Of a stretch of 64,000 nt of DNA, positions 1-10,087 are shown in pieces (positions within the stretch are counted from its first letter, which is position 1; every line of letters begins with the position of its first letter). A program made the position numbers and the translations under genes. The DNA comes from Chaetoceros tenuissimus. Lineage: Eukaryota; Bacillariophyta; Thalassiosirophyceae; Chaetocerotales; Chaetocerotaceae. Location of the stretch: contig BLLK01000045.1 in NCBI GenBank assembly GCA_021927905.1, positions 744,001-808,000 of the forward strand. The letters are read 5' to 3'. The notes below the pieces were generated by a model. The model ran no database searches, was not told the DNA's origin, and saw only the letters and a program-made list of their open reading frames with translations.

Positions 1-1
1 C

Positions 2-922
2 ATGGCAAGCACGCAAGCTCCAGTAGTAGAAGTTCCCAAGTTAACAAACATTGAATTTGATGACAATGATAAAATGATCATTACCGGAAGTGCAAAGATT
101 AGAACATCACCTGATCAACCGATGGTTGAAAACTCATTTAAACTTCGAACGAAAATTGGTACACGGGAAAACGGTCAATATATAAGATTGGAGGAGCCGG
201 AGATTGCACTAGTTTTGGAATGCCCAAAGGCTTGGGAAAGAAATATAGTCTCAGCTTGTAAGAACTTCAAACTACCGATACCAAAGCGACCTGAGCCATT
301 ATACCAATTTATTCCTTTAGTTTCTCCAATCAAAAAGACAGAACAAGATGGTTTTAACCTTGGAGAAGACAATAGAATCAAATCAATATTTGTGAAGGAT
401 GGTGCGCTAAGATTTGAACTATCATCAGTCCTTCGTCCTGGCCGTTTCCTTGGTAACCATTATCTTGCCTTCACTATTCCAAATAGAACTTTTATTGTGA
501 CAATGGATAGAATAAGAGAAGGTATTAAGATGGCTAGGCAAAATAAAAGAGAGTTAGAAAGATCAAAAAGAGAATCGGAGCTTAACAAGAAGAAGCAAGC
601 AAAGGATGTATACAAAACAGCTGTTGCTCAAGCGTTGTCTTCATCCACAGATGTCACATCTACTGCTGAGAATATCGACCTTTCCTTCAAAAAAGAAATT
701 GAAGAAGACCTATCGTTCCTTGAAAATGAGGCCTCCCAAGTCAACGAGAGTGTTGTTAGCGATGAAATAGTTCCAACGAATAGACCAGGATTCTTTGGAC
801 GATTCCTGGAAGGCTATCTAGAGGCTGCAAGAGAAGAAACAGAGAACGAAAGAAACGAAAGGCTTACAACAGCAATCAGCGAATTTTTCAGTCCGGTAGA
901 TTCAGATGACATGGAAACTTGA
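2..922 (+). CDS. DUF2993-like protein, 5' end possibly cut by window edge
   Basis: The frame is open from the first bases to a TGA at 920-922 and gives 306 residues from the ATG at position 2. The window starts one base earlier, so this ATG may be internal. The first 170 residues look like a beta-rich soluble domain, and the stretch FDLGEDN-like (FNLGEDNRIKSIFVKDGALRF, near residue 120) recalls DUF2993/LmeA-type proteins, a weak match made by eye. Residues about 175-205 are a highly charged Lys/Arg/Glu helix, followed by an acidic tail containing an FFGRFLEGYLEAA amphipathic segment. No signal peptide or membrane span is visible in the part shown. Function is not known. Confidence 0.7.
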   Translation: MASTQAPVVEVPKLTNIEFDDNDKMIITGSAKIRTSPDQPMVENSFKLRTKIGTRENGQYIRLEEPEIALVLECPKAWERNIVSACKNFKLPIPKRPEPLYQFIPLVSPIKKTEQDGFNLGEDNRIKSIFVKDGALRFELSSVLRPGRFLGNHYLAFTIPNRTFIVTMDRIREGIKMARQNKRELERSKRESELNKKKQAKDVYKTAVAQALSSSTDVTSTAENIDLSFKKEIEEDLSFLENEASQVNESVVSDEIVPTNRPGFFGRFLEGYLEAAREETENERNERLTTAISEFFSPVDSDDMET

Positions 923-1230
923 TAAAACCAATCATCAAAGCACGTCGCACGATAAATTAAAGATATGATTTTACTTTGTCAAAATTGGACAAATAAAGCT
1001 TTCTTGATACAGTAAGAAGAAGAGGTGCACCGTGACAATATCATATTGCTACTATTTCTATTTCCAATTAGGGGTATACAAATGGTAGGCTAGAAGTGAA
1101 AATTGTGAGCAGTAATAAAAAGCAAAATATTATGAAATTATAAATGAAAATTGTCAAATGCAAAAGAAAACTTTATAAGAAATATAGGTACAATAGATGG
1201 AAAACAGCAAAATCGTGAAATGTTCTTTGT
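923..1230. other. Intergenic, convergent 3' ends
   Basis: This stretch lies between the ends of two convergent genes. It is AT-rich, and I see nothing structured in it. Confidence 0.5.
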
Positions 1231-1818
1231 CTACTCGACCGGAAGCCTTTCTGACCAGTAGATTGGCATGGTGGTAGTTGATTCAGAACATATAATTGAT
1301 CTTCTCTTGGTTGCCTGCTGCCCACTGATCTCACGCTGGTGCTCACATTCATCAGACTCATATATTGGATTTGCACGCTTAAGGGTTCCATTACCAAGCA
1401 TAGGGATTGTGAATCCATTAGTAGAGGCTTCATCTCCAGTATTCCTCCCCGAGATACTTGTTTCTCTGTCTGAATACGGCATTGCAGTTCTCTCATCGTC
1501 TCTACTACTTCTTGAATGTGGAATATGCTCTTCAGGATCCCTAGAGTCAGCAAATTCATAGTTATGGGGATCATCACGTTGGTCATGTGATAGTTGCCGA
1601 GACCGACAGCGAGAAACTTCAAATTCAGAACTTTCATCCTGTCTTTCATCATAACTGAATTGATAGAATTGACGAGTGTATTCAAAACTGAGTGCACTTC
1701 GAGGATTATTACATTTTGTTGAAGATGCACTTGGACTTTCTACCAAGCTTGAAGCTCTGAAAATTCCCTGAAATGTTTTTGAGGGCTCGCTTGATCTTGC
1801 TCTATAAATTTGATCCAT
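1231..1818 (-). CDS. Hydrophilic Ser/Arg-rich protein of unknown function
   Basis: A single open frame of 195 residues starts at a true ATG (1816-1818). The product has no membrane span, signal peptide or domain that I recognise. It is rich in Ser, Arg, Glu and Asp, with repeated RSS, RSR and RRS triplets typical of a disordered, phosphorylated protein. A TATA-like tract lies about 40-50 bases upstream. A second, overlapping minus-strand frame here has no convincing start and was discarded. The lack of any conserved domain leaves open whether this is a real protein gene or only a long open frame. Confidence 0.45.
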   Translation of the reverse strand: MDQIYRARSSEPSKTFQGIFRASSLVESPSASSTKCNNPRSALSFEYTRQFYQFSYDERQDESSEFEVSRCRSRQLSHDQRDDPHNYEFADSRDPEEHIPHSRSSRDDERTAMPYSDRETSISGRNTGDEASTNGFTIPMLGNGTLKRANPIYESDECEHQREISGQQATKRRSIICSESTTTMPIYWSERLPVE

Positions 1819-2577
1819 TGTTTCTTCCTAGCTGAACAAAAATGTTTTGGACTCACTGAACTTTATATATCTTTCGTTACAAGATAAGGAAATTAAATGA
1901 ATTGTAAAATGGTGGGTAGATGGATTTTTTCTGTGAGAGGAGCAAATGTAGAATTTTCCATAGTCGCCAAAAGTCCTATTTTGCTCTAATGACACCTATC
2001 TAGACACTATGAAGAGGCCATTTCCACCACCCCAGAGCCGTTGAGAAGGCAATTTTGCCATCAATTTCATTACTTGCTATTATGGTTGCACCAATTCAAC
2101 TTTCAGCCAATGAGGAAGCGAGATGGTGGAAAATTTGCCTATAACTAAGCGACAACAAAAGTCAGAGTGAGCAATAGGTGTTGCTAACAGTCCAAATTTT
2201 TCTGTTTGCGGCGCACCCTTAAATCACGACGCAAGTGTCATCATTGAAATAATGAATCTAACTGAAGTTAACGAGCACCGATTGCTGAAATATTGCATTA
2301 TGGCAATTGTAAGTACCATACAATTGGAAAAACTTGAAATGCCACCTCAGTGCATCTGTTCTTTGTCTAAACACTTCGAGACAGATACCACCACCACAAC
2401 AATAATCAACTTACAAACTACGTGTACAGTACATCGTACAAGTATAAATATATCTTCTTTATAAGTACATTGTCGACACTAAAAGGTCGACAAGGAAAAA
2501 AGTTTGAGTTATAAAATTTTCCTCGTTTGTGTTGAAGTATTTCTGTAGCAAAAATGAAAGCGTTCTTTCAAACGGCT
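1819..2577. other. Intergenic, no supported gene
   Basis: This stretch holds the promoter side of the 1231-1818 gene, with TATA-like TTTATATAT at about 1861. It also has a CA-rich stretch near 2388-2402. A 70-codon ATG frame at 2252-2464 has no domain and no coding-like composition. Confidence 0.5.
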
Positions 2578-3036
2578 TTAGTTCCATGGCAAATATAATT
2601 CACCTCTTGAATATAACCTCAGCATTTCATAACCATAAGCACCGAACAGACCAACTAAAGAAACAATCGCAAAAATAGGAATAAATAAATCTCTTTCAGT
2701 ATTGTCATCTCCTGCTATTTGGTTTTGTTTATCATTCTTTGTCTTCGATGAGACTTGAGCTCTTAATGATTCTAGTTCATCCTCTTGACTCGATGAAGGC
2801 GATGTAGACAATTTTGCATCATCACCCCAGCCATCATCATCTCCTGCGGTCATCAGCAAACGAAAGCTATCCTGTACATAATTAGGAACTTGATAACTGT
2901 GTTGTTTTGATTTCAATTTGTAAGAGATTCGTTGTGTATTGATGGCGGCTTTCCTTGTATGTACCAACGAGAAAGCATAGGCGAGAGAAGATTGTACAGA
3001 AATCAATGACAAAAGGAGAAAGTTAGATTTCATCAT
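2578..3036 (-). CDS. Small plastid-targeted single-pass membrane protein
   Basis: The frame opens upstream only at a GTG (3093). The first real ATGs are the adjacent pair at 3034-3036 and 3031-3033, giving about 152 residues. The N-terminus is a clear signal peptide (MMKSNFLLLSLISVQSSLAYA) followed by FSLVH. Phe directly after the Ala junction is the motif that sends diatom proteins through the ER into the complex plastid. A basic transit-like stretch follows, then an acidic Ser-rich linker. One membrane span near the C-terminus (IPIFAIVSLVGLFGAYGYEML) precedes the ending GELYLPWN. I recognise no family. The layout suits a small thylakoid or envelope membrane protein (inference). Confidence 0.7.
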   Translation of the reverse strand: MMKSNFLLLSLISVQSSLAYAFSLVHTRKAAINTQRISYKLKSKQHSYQVPNYVQDSFRLLMTAGDDDGWGDDAKLSTSPSSSQEDELESLRAQVSSKTKNDKQNQIAGDDNTERDLFIPIFAIVSLVGLFGAYGYEMLRLYSRGELYLPWN

Positions 3037-3459
3037 GAAAGGTTCTTGCCAAGCGCAATGGAGTAGTCTAATACTTGGTCTCGGTCTCTCCACAGCAATC
3101 CGTATGTTTAATAACCTTTAAATCGAATCAATAGAGGTACATCAAGAGTGAAAGTTGAAAAGATCTTGTTTTGTGGTGTTGGGTGTTGGATAATATCTGT
3201 CTCCAAGTACGTACGTATTTTTGTTCACGGCGGTTATTCCTTTAACGGTTACGAGTCAAATCATTTTTATTAAACAAAAATTAATTCACTGGTTATGGAT
3301 TACAGTCAATTCATTCTAAAGCATTATCAAACATCAATCTCTCTTACTTCTATTTACAAATTTATAAAATTAAATTCATTTATAACAAAATGATCTGGGG
3401 ATGTAGAGCGTTGTCTCGATGTAAGTTCCCGCGCTTTGAATTTATCATCTCCATGCGAT
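3037..3459. other. Intergenic, promoter of the plastid protein gene
   Basis: AT-rich sequence lies between the start of one minus-strand gene and the end of the next. Two similar short segments occur here: GATGTAGAGCGTTGTCTCGA at about 3399 and a diverged GATATGGAGGGTGGTCTCAA at about 3506. Nothing else was seen. Confidence 0.4.
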
Positions 3460-4887
3460 TTACTTATTTAGAAGACTACCTTCAGTAGTGAAAATAATTC
3501 TACAGATATGGAGGGTGGTCTCAACGTAAGTTTTCACGCTTAAATCTTCATGGTCATCTCCGTATGGATCTGCCATTTTCTGTCCAATCAAACGTAACCC
3601 GATTACAAAGATACATTGGAGAAGAACAATGATACCGTTCAAGATTTCGATACCAATAGAAGAATATGCCCCCCAGCCTCCTTTGAATCCATTATCAATG
3701 GCAAAGATTGGAAGGTAAAATGCCGATAATAAGCATAAAAAGTGAATATAAAAGAAATGAGGAGGCTGATCACAATAATCATAGATTCCTAATGAAGGTC
3801 AAAGATATTTTGGATAAGTAATATTTCACATACACAAATTTCAAAAGACGCACGACTAAGCTTACCATCCATTGCTGCACGAAAAGCTACGATTCGCGTA
3901 TGTAGCTCAACAGCCTCCATGCTATCAATGTGACCAAGTTTCTTTGCAAGTCCCACATCCCTCTGACACCATGTACAAAGCTCTTTCAGTACATCAGAAC
4001 CATCATTCCAATCATAGTGAGCCAATTGATCCATTTCCTTTTCTGTCAACATATTCCATTCTTTATTATAATGGTCGAAAAAGTGTTTCTTTGAATAAGG
4101 TCCGCCCAATCCGCAATATCCTGCAACATGTGCAGCATTCATATGTCTAATGATATTTTCTGCAAGCTCCTGAGGAAATTGTGTACTTGCCTTTACAAAC
4201 AAAAATGGTAAGAAAGACTGAAAGATATAGCAGTGACTGAAATTTTAACAATATACATACCATACCAGCCACATCCTGAGTTCGACCACTTGCCGCTTTA
4301 CTGAAACCATACATCTCGAGGAAACGTGTGTTCGTCTGGTTAACGAAAAGAACTAAAAAGTATATAATGTCAGAGGTTTGTTATTCTCTTTGTTCAGCCA
4401 ACAGATATCTTTTATACTCACCTAAGAAGAAGGAAAGAAATCCTCCCAAAACTGCAATATTAGACTTTCCCCAAATCTCTAGATCTGCTGGTTCATCTTT
4501 AGATAAGCGTGCATAGACTCTGATACCAATATATACAGCTAAAGTGATATAAATCAGCGGATCTAAAGCCAACCCTTTCAGACATGTACCACTTCTGTAG
4601 AACAATATGCGCCATGCAGGCTTCTCAACCTAAATTCAATACCAGCGTTAGTGAAACTATGGTAAATTAACCTCTCAGACAAGAATTTTGTAACTCACTC
4701 TCTTTAAGATTTCTCTTCGCTTCTCCTCAATGCTATTGATTTTTTTCCAATTCGGTCTCTTGATGCTCAGCGTTCCATCGTGCCTGCGAAAAGACTCCCC
4801 CTTGTCCACCATACTTGTTGACTTTGGAATCTCAGCTTCAGATGTCATTTGGTACTCAGTAGTAACTGTACTTGATTCACTCTCCAT
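3460..4887 (-). CDS. Bestrophin-like anion channel, five exons
   Basis: The gene reads in frame through exons 4887-4699, 4629-4422, 4352-4261, 4190-3866 and 3788-3460, all with GT-AG junctions. The upstream frame to 5025 begins only at TTG, so the ATG at 4885-4887 is taken as start. The product has several hydrophobic segments. It contains a NQTNTRFLEMYGFSKAA stretch after a membrane helix and, near the end, IGLRLIGQKMADPYGDDHEDLSV, which matches the conserved Asp-Pro-(Phe/Tyr)-Gly-(Asp/Glu)-Asp region after the last bestrophin transmembrane helix. Bestrophins are pentameric chloride/bicarbonate channels, and algal members supply bicarbonate to thylakoids. No plastid signal peptide is visible here, so its membrane is uncertain. 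The overall domain call is firm and the first exon is less so. Confidence 0.75.
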
Positions 4888-5202
4888 GAATTCAAAATAA
4901 TACTTGTGGTTTTGTTGATTTATGAAGAGAGTAGAGTAGAAGTACCTATCAGTGTCTTGGCTTGGTTTGAGGATTTTGGCGAGTGAAGACAAACAACGGC
5001 TAGGACCTTCAATGATGGGAATCAAATAGCACTAATTTTGTAGAAGACATTTAGAAAAGTCGACCGCATTGTATTTGAGCGCTTCTGAACTGTCTTTCCC
5101 TTATTTGAGTTTCTGCTAATGTTACAATAATGTTTTATGCATTTATTTATTCTAATGTGATGCATTGACTTACTGTTACAAAGTGGCTTTGAAAGCTTGA
5201 TC
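4888..5202. other. Leader and intergenic region
   Basis: This is probably the 5' leader of the bestrophin-like gene and the 3' end of the next minus-strand gene. No other signal was seen. Confidence 0.4.
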
Positions 5203-6732
5203 TCAGGCTATTGAACAGACTGACTTTCCAAATTTAGATAGTGAACAAATTAGATTCATCACTTTCTGGGAAAGCTCCGCACCGATGCATGAATTCAATC
5301 TACCCTCTACATCAATAAACACGTTACCTTCTTGAGAGTCATCACCCATACCATCTTCGAGAGTTCCCTTACTTTTCTCAGAGGTGGCTGTCTCGAGGAT
5401 GTTATTTATTACAATCACACTTCTTGCAAAATTAAACCAATGCATTTCATCATTTTCATCCTTCAATACAGACGAAATGGATTTTACGAAACATGATATA
5501 GCAAGGGCACAGTAAGTTGAAATATCCATGCCAATACAGCCTCTCAACATATTTTCACGAACACGAGAAAGTTCACTCTGATTACTTGACTTTAAAATAT
5601 CCCATGCCTGCATTTCTTCTTCTATAGCCATCATCTCCTCCAATAAGCAATCAAAAATACAATCAATCGAGCAGATGGTAATCCAATTATGATTGATTGA
5701 TATTGCCTCCTCCAAGTTCAAAACAGAATGTCTCCAAGTACTGGGTACAAACATCATTTCACCCTGGCACTGATCAATTTGAACAATACTGTTGTCATCA
5801 CCTGAGTGACTGTCGTTTCTGTAAAACGTCCATCTCTTGGATCCAATTACATTGTAGCTCCAAGAATGAGAATTAAGTACATCAGAGTGTATAGGAGTGG
5901 AGCTTTTTTTACCTCCCCAATAGACGAATCTATAATCGCCTCCTTCATGGTCTAAAAGGAAGGGATTTAATATATCATCAAAGAGTATTGGGTCTTTATA
6001 CAGATGTTGAAAAAGGCTCTGAAGATGCCAATCTTTCAAATACTCGCTTGGATTAGGAGATGGATTTTGGTTCCGTTGAATCCATTTTTTCATAGTCATT
6101 TTGCTGGTGGTACATTCTGTTGCCCGCCCAGCAGTGTAACCTTCTTGGTTGACTCTGATAGGAACCTCTGTATCTCCACCAATATTTTCAATGAACCAAT
6201 CTGTATTAATTTTGAATGATTTTGCCTCAGCACCCGGAATATTTGAAATCCTAGCTTCTTTAATCCATTTCTCAGCAATGGGTATCCGTATATTTTGAAT
6301 AATACATGGAATATGCAAATGAAGATATCGTTGCTTAAACTCTGCAGATGTCATCCTCAACACCTTAGAATCATACTTGTTGTAATCTGTATAGAAATAT
6401 TCTTGCTCCGATGCCTTGGCTTGGATGACAACTCGATCAATCTTATTCAAATCATCTGTGACAGATTCTCGACGTGCCCAAAACACATCTTTACTTTCTT
6501 GTCGCCGATATTTCACTGATCGTGCAGATTCAATGATTGAATGAACTTTATCCGTCAGACTGGGAACTTTAAAGCTTTGATTCATCTTGATAATACCAAC
6601 CTCTCCTTTCGAAAGAATTTTTGCTACAAGAAGTTTATCCAAAGAATTACGAATTGAAGCTTTTAAGGTCAGGGGATGTTCTTCAGGTAAATCCTCAACA
6701 TGATCACTATTTGTTGTTGCTATTTCTTCCAT
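5203..6732 (-). CDS. JmjC-domain oxygenase, JMJD4-like
   Basis: An intronless frame of 509 residues starts at a true ATG. The central JmjC fold shows the iron ligands: His and Asp in STPIHSDVLNSHSWSYNV (about residue 281) and the second His in FVPSTWRHSVLNLEEAISIN (about residue 334). The sequence between them, IGSKRWTFY, fits the usual lysine-containing strand. The combination PSxWxHxVxNLExxxSINHNW is typical of JMJD4, a 2-oxoglutarate oxygenase that in animals hydroxylates a lysine of translation termination factor eRF1. The protein is longer than animal JMJD4, with about 100 extra N-terminal residues and an acidic Ser-rich C-terminal region. A role in translation termination here is inferred from family only. 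Confidence 0.82.
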   Translation of the reverse strand: MEEIATTNSDHVEDLPEEHPLTLKASIRNSLDKLLVAKILSKGEVGIIKMNQSFKVPSLTDKVHSIIESARSVKYRRQESKDVFWARRESVTDDLNKIDRVVIQAKASEQEYFYTDYNKYDSKVLRMTSAEFKQRYLHLHIPCIIQNIRIPIAEKWIKEARISNIPGAEAKSFKINTDWFIENIGGDTEVPIRVNQEGYTAGRATECTTSKMTMKKWIQRNQNPSPNPSEYLKDWHLQSLFQHLYKDPILFDDILNPFLLDHEGGDYRFVYWGGKKSSTPIHSDVLNSHSWSYNVIGSKRWTFYRNDSHSGDDNSIVQIDQCQGEMMFVPSTWRHSVLNLEEAISINHNWITICSIDCIFDCLLEEMMAIEEEMQAWDILKSSNQSELSRVRENMLRGCIGMDISTYCALAISCFVKSISSVLKDENDEMHWFNFARSVIVINNILETATSEKSKGTLEDGMGDDSQEGNVFIDVEGRLNSCIGAELSQKVMNLICSLSKFGKSVCSIA

Positions 6733-7177
6733 TTTTCCTGCGTATACTTAAAATCTTTTCATTCTCTGCCTGAAGTTTAATCTATTTTTCTTATCTCTAA
6801 TCTCTGATCTGTACAAGTAGCACTATCTTCTACAAGTATTCTGCATTCTTGTTCATCTTACCATCAAACAGATGTTGATGGTGGATAGAATTCGACTGCA
6901 TGTCTGGGTGGCGTCGCAGCCAATGAAAAATGGGACTAAACTTTTTGGCGCCCCAAGTTGAAGTGCGTTGATTTGGATTGTGGTGGTCAGCAATAGAGAA
7001 GATCCAAAAGAAAGATCCCATTACTGTGGCCATCATCAGCCTACTTTGCTCTTGTTGCTACAGTATTATTGATTGGAGATAATTCACTAACTCCCGGCCG
7101 GTATCATCCTGAATCTATATATAGATATAGTTCGAGTTTCTCTGCTACCTAAACAGAATTTTGTCATCGTTTTGAAA
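6733..7177. other. Divergent promoter region
   Basis: This region lies between the divergent JMJD4-like and FKBP genes. A 68-codon minus-strand frame at 6830-7036 has an ATG but no recognisable content and is not accepted. Confidence 0.4.
7114..7130 (+). promoter_or_regulatory. TATA-like element upstream of FKBP gene
   Basis: TCTATATATAGATATAG lies about 50-60 bases before the FKBP start codon and is the clearest TATA-like run in this divergent promoter. Its role is inferred from position only. Confidence 0.35.
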
Positions 7178-7966
7178 ATGAAACTTAGTGTAATTTTACC
7201 ATTACTTGCTATAGTGGGAGCTAATGGCTTTTCTTCATCCAACTTTGAAAGGAGTAGTAGCACCACAGCGAATAGCCGACGAAAATTTATTGCTACTTCT
7301 ATTGCAACAACATTAGGTCTTCCAAACTTAGCAAATGCTGATATTGAAGGAGTAGTGACACCATCATTTCAAGAAGGTGCTCCTAAAATATCAAACGAAG
7401 AAGGAGTAAAACTTTTCACAACTCGTTCTGGTCTAAAATATATTGTATTGAAGGAATCACAGCTTCCACCAGAACAAGCGAAATCTCCTAGATTTGGACA
7501 ACTCGTTAGGATTTCCTATAATAGTTACATCAAGCTCCCTAATTCAGATTTACAACAATATGACTCAGATAAACAATATCTGATGAAGCATGGAAATGGT
7601 CGTATCATTCCAGGTTTAGATGAAGGCATACACACAATGAAACTCGGAGAGACCAGAAGAATCATTATACCTCCAAAATTGGGATATGTAGGACCTGGTG
7701 TACTTGGACCACTTCCAGAAACTCCTTGGGGACGCTATAAATTGAATAAATTACTAGACCAGATGATCGATGTAAAAGCAGGTAATGTTGTCATTGATGT
7801 CGAATTGAAAGCTATTAGAGACGACGAAGCAGATCAGGGATATTATGAAGATGCTAGTATTTCTCCTGAAGATTTCAACACCTTGAGAGATAATTTATCT
7901 GCAAAAGCAAGAAATGCACGGGATGCCCGAGGAGCAGTGGATCTTACCAAAGGAGCTATACAATAA
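7178..7966 (+). CDS. Thylakoid-lumen FKBP-type peptidyl-prolyl isomerase
   Basis: The longer frame from 7172 begins with TTG, and the first ATG is 7178 (262 residues). The targeting sequence has three parts. A signal peptide (MKLSVILPLLAIVGANG) is followed by Phe at the ANG-F junction, marking the complex-plastid route. Then comes SRRKFIATSIATTLGLPNLANA, a twin-arginine lumen signal with an Ala-x-Ala cleavage site. Residues from about 105 form an FKBP domain with VRISYNSY, IPGLDEGIHTMKLGETRRIIIPPKLGYVGPG and a closing VIDVELKAI strand. FKBPs catalyse cis-trans isomerisation at proline, and lumenal members assist photosystem assembly in plants. The gene is divergent from the JMJD4-like gene. 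Confidence 0.88.
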   Translation: MKLSVILPLLAIVGANGFSSSNFERSSSTTANSRRKFIATSIATTLGLPNLANADIEGVVTPSFQEGAPKISNEEGVKLFTTRSGLKYIVLKESQLPPEQAKSPRFGQLVRISYNSYIKLPNSDLQQYDSDKQYLMKHGNGRIIPGLDEGIHTMKLGETRRIIIPPKLGYVGPGVLGPLPETPWGRYKLNKLLDQMIDVKAGNVVIDVELKAIRDDEADQGYYEDASISPEDFNTLRDNLSAKARNARDARGAVDLTKGAIQ

Positions 7967-8648
7967 ATAATGATAATTGTTTTTACTTTCATTTGTATTC
8001 TCATTATTTTGGGTTTATTATATTATCATGAAAATGGCAAATACTAAATGTTCGAGCAACACTCGAGCAACTGCATTGAAAAATTGGAAAAATTATTTGA
8101 AAAAGCGCTTTGGCGTGCTGGCATAGCAAAAGACGAGAAATTATCGTGGGTCATGATTCTTCACTTCGAATACAGTGCGTCTATGCAAATAAGCATACGA
8201 ACACTAGCAGCTTTTTAAAAATGCAAAAAATAGAAGTCTATGAAGTGGAAGAAGCTATTTTTCTTTCTATCTGGAGAATAAAAGCAAGTACTTCGTACAT
8301 ACGAGTAGATACCGTAAGAAACAACGAGAACTTCTCTGTAAAAGAAGTTTAAGCGCAATTTTGAGGACTTTTTGACGACGAATGGGAACTATGAGGTGTT
8401 TAGGCCGTCTACCAGGTGTTCGTTCCGAATTATCCAAGGATTGTGATGTCAGCCCTCAAAACACGTTTTTTGTGGATGATTATGATGTGGACGTGGTGAA
8501 CGAGTGTCCTTCTTCTATCATTGTGCCTTCGTGATTGAACATTGTAGGTCTTTATCAACCTTATGAACCCATGGCCAATGCATAAAAATCCAATAGGCTA
8601 CACAACCAAATCACGTCATTAAAATCCAAGCCGAAAAAAGACTGAGAA
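7967..8648. other. Intergenic with one short open frame
   Basis: This region holds the small frame at 8382-8534, described separately. A longer frame at 8110-8352 starts with TTG and looks non-coding. Confidence 0.45.
8382..8534 (+). CDS. Possible 50-residue microprotein or gene fragment
   Basis: From the ATG at 8382 to the TGA at 8532-8534 there is a 50-codon frame, with an in-frame stop just upstream. The product is mixed and acidic (for example NTFFVDDYDVDVVNECPSS), unlike the AT-driven translations around it. The local base composition is also more coding-like than its surroundings. I recognise no family. It could be a real small gene, an exon of an unseen gene, or a worn fragment of an old coding sequence. 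Confidence 0.22.
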   Translation: MGTMRCLGRLPGVRSELSKDCDVSPQNTFFVDDYDVDVVNECPSSIIVPS

Positions 8649-9749
8649 ATGAGCGGGATCATTAGAAAATTTATTGAGTTGGCTGATTCAGGGAACGGGG
8701 TCAATCTTTTGGTCTCTGATGGATTTTGCTATGAAGTTCTCCGAGACGCCAGTGAAGGCTATTCACTTGATATCTTGCTGATTATTTTGTTATTTTCGAG
8801 CGTCATGTGGACTTGTCCTAAACTGAGAGTATTATTCATCCGTATTTTTATAGATGAACTCTCGTATTACAACTTCTTGGTATACTTAGACGATGTAAAG
8901 GATACTTCTAGTATATACCAAGCCTACAATCAGTACAGAATAGGAGTACTTCTTCGACAGAAAGGACAATCAATTGAAGCATTGAAAATGTTTGACCACG
9001 CTCGATGCTCAATAAAAGATCTACTATCAGAAAGAACCCATGAACATCATAAAAATGAAGATGAACTTTTATATTATGCATGTCAAATGAACATGGCATC
9101 CATCTTTGGATTTGAGGGACAATTGTCACAGTCACTTTATAATTGTAATCAGGCGATCTCGAAACTAAAGCATTACTTTGGGGAAGAGTCATTGCATGTT
9201 GCAAGGGCACTGAATACCTGTGCACAGTCATTCAAGGTGTCAAATGATTACACTTCTTCTCTGAGATATTATGAGAAAGCAATGCACATCTGTGAGAAAT
9301 TGAACGAAAAAGCAGATGAAGCAAAGGTTTTGTCTAACATGTCTTTAGTTTATCTCAAATTGGGCAACCTAGAAGCAGCACTGAAAAGCATAGAAAAATC
9401 CTTACATCTGAAGCAATCGTTTGAACCGTCTGATTCCAATGAATTGTCAATGGCAATTTCCCTCAACAATAAGGGAATAATACTTTGCGCAAAAGGAGAA
9501 TTAGAAAAATCAATATTGTGTCACAGGCTTTCTCTAGCAATTAAGGAAAAACACTCGCAGAAAAATCAATTTTCTATATCACAAAGTTACTACGACCTCG
9601 CATCTGCGCAGTTGAAAGCAGGCCAAACAGAAGAAGCTGCTGAAAGTGCCAAAAATGCACTTGAAATCAGAAGGACACTTCTCAAACCGTCGAACTATCT
9701 CTTGCGCGCTTCTGAGAATCTCGTTGCGTCAATTACAATCAGAAAATAA
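8649..9749 (+). CDS. Membrane-anchored TPR-repeat protein
   Basis: An intronless frame of 366 residues starts at a true ATG. A hydrophobic segment at about residues 38-68 (ILLIILLFSSVMWTC and onward) is the only likely membrane anchor. From about residue 90 to the end there are five or six tetratricopeptide-type helix pairs, recognisable by YNQYRIGVLLRQKGQSIEAL, AKVLSNMSLVYLKLGNLEAALKSIEKSL and SQSYYDLASAQLKAGQTEEAAESAKNAL. Their spacing of roughly 42 residues resembles kinesin-light-chain-type TPRs. Such repeats bind peptides or partner proteins. Nothing indicates the partner or the membrane, so the function is unknown. Confidence 0.75.
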   Translation: MSGIIRKFIELADSGNGVNLLVSDGFCYEVLRDASEGYSLDILLIILLFSSVMWTCPKLRVLFIRIFIDELSYYNFLVYLDDVKDTSSIYQAYNQYRIGVLLRQKGQSIEALKMFDHARCSIKDLLSERTHEHHKNEDELLYYACQMNMASIFGFEGQLSQSLYNCNQAISKLKHYFGEESLHVARALNTCAQSFKVSNDYTSSLRYYEKAMHICEKLNEKADEAKVLSNMSLVYLKLGNLEAALKSIEKSLHLKQSFEPSDSNELSMAISLNNKGIILCAKGELEKSILCHRLSLAIKEKHSQKNQFSISQSYYDLASAQLKAGQTEEAAESAKNALEIRRTLLKPSNYLLRASENLVASITIRK

Positions 9750-10087
9750 TCTTTGTGAGACTGGTTTCATTGCAGGGAATGGGAAATAGAAAAATGATAA
9801 TTTAATCAGTGAAAGTTTGCTTGACAATGATCCAATTACGTACGTATAGCTACAATCCAAACTTCTCAAAACACTCTCATTTTCTGATGATTTTAGCCAT
9901 AGTTGTTGTACTCATTTTTCCATCTTCAATCTTCATATCATCAAACTTGAAACTAGTGGTAGTCAAGAGTTTTGTAGTACTTAGTAGTATATTACCGGTA
10001 CATCTCTAATTTTAATCTCCCCCCAAATTGGTTAAATAACGCGTTACAGTGGCCAAGCAATCTTTATCCATACAGGTTTACGAACAA
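9750..10087. other. Intergenic
   Basis: A frame at 9809-10009 opens with GTG and is hydrophobic noise. This stretch contains the promoter of the next plus-strand gene. Confidence 0.4.

Noticed and set aside
2252-2464. 70-codon frame with ATG
   Set aside because: It has no domain, threonine/asparagine runs from a CA repeat, and no transcript signals.
6830-7036. 68-codon minus-strand frame
   Set aside because: It lies in a divergent promoter, with no conserved features.
9809-10009. 66-codon hydrophobic frame
   Set aside because: It has a GTG start and non-coding composition.
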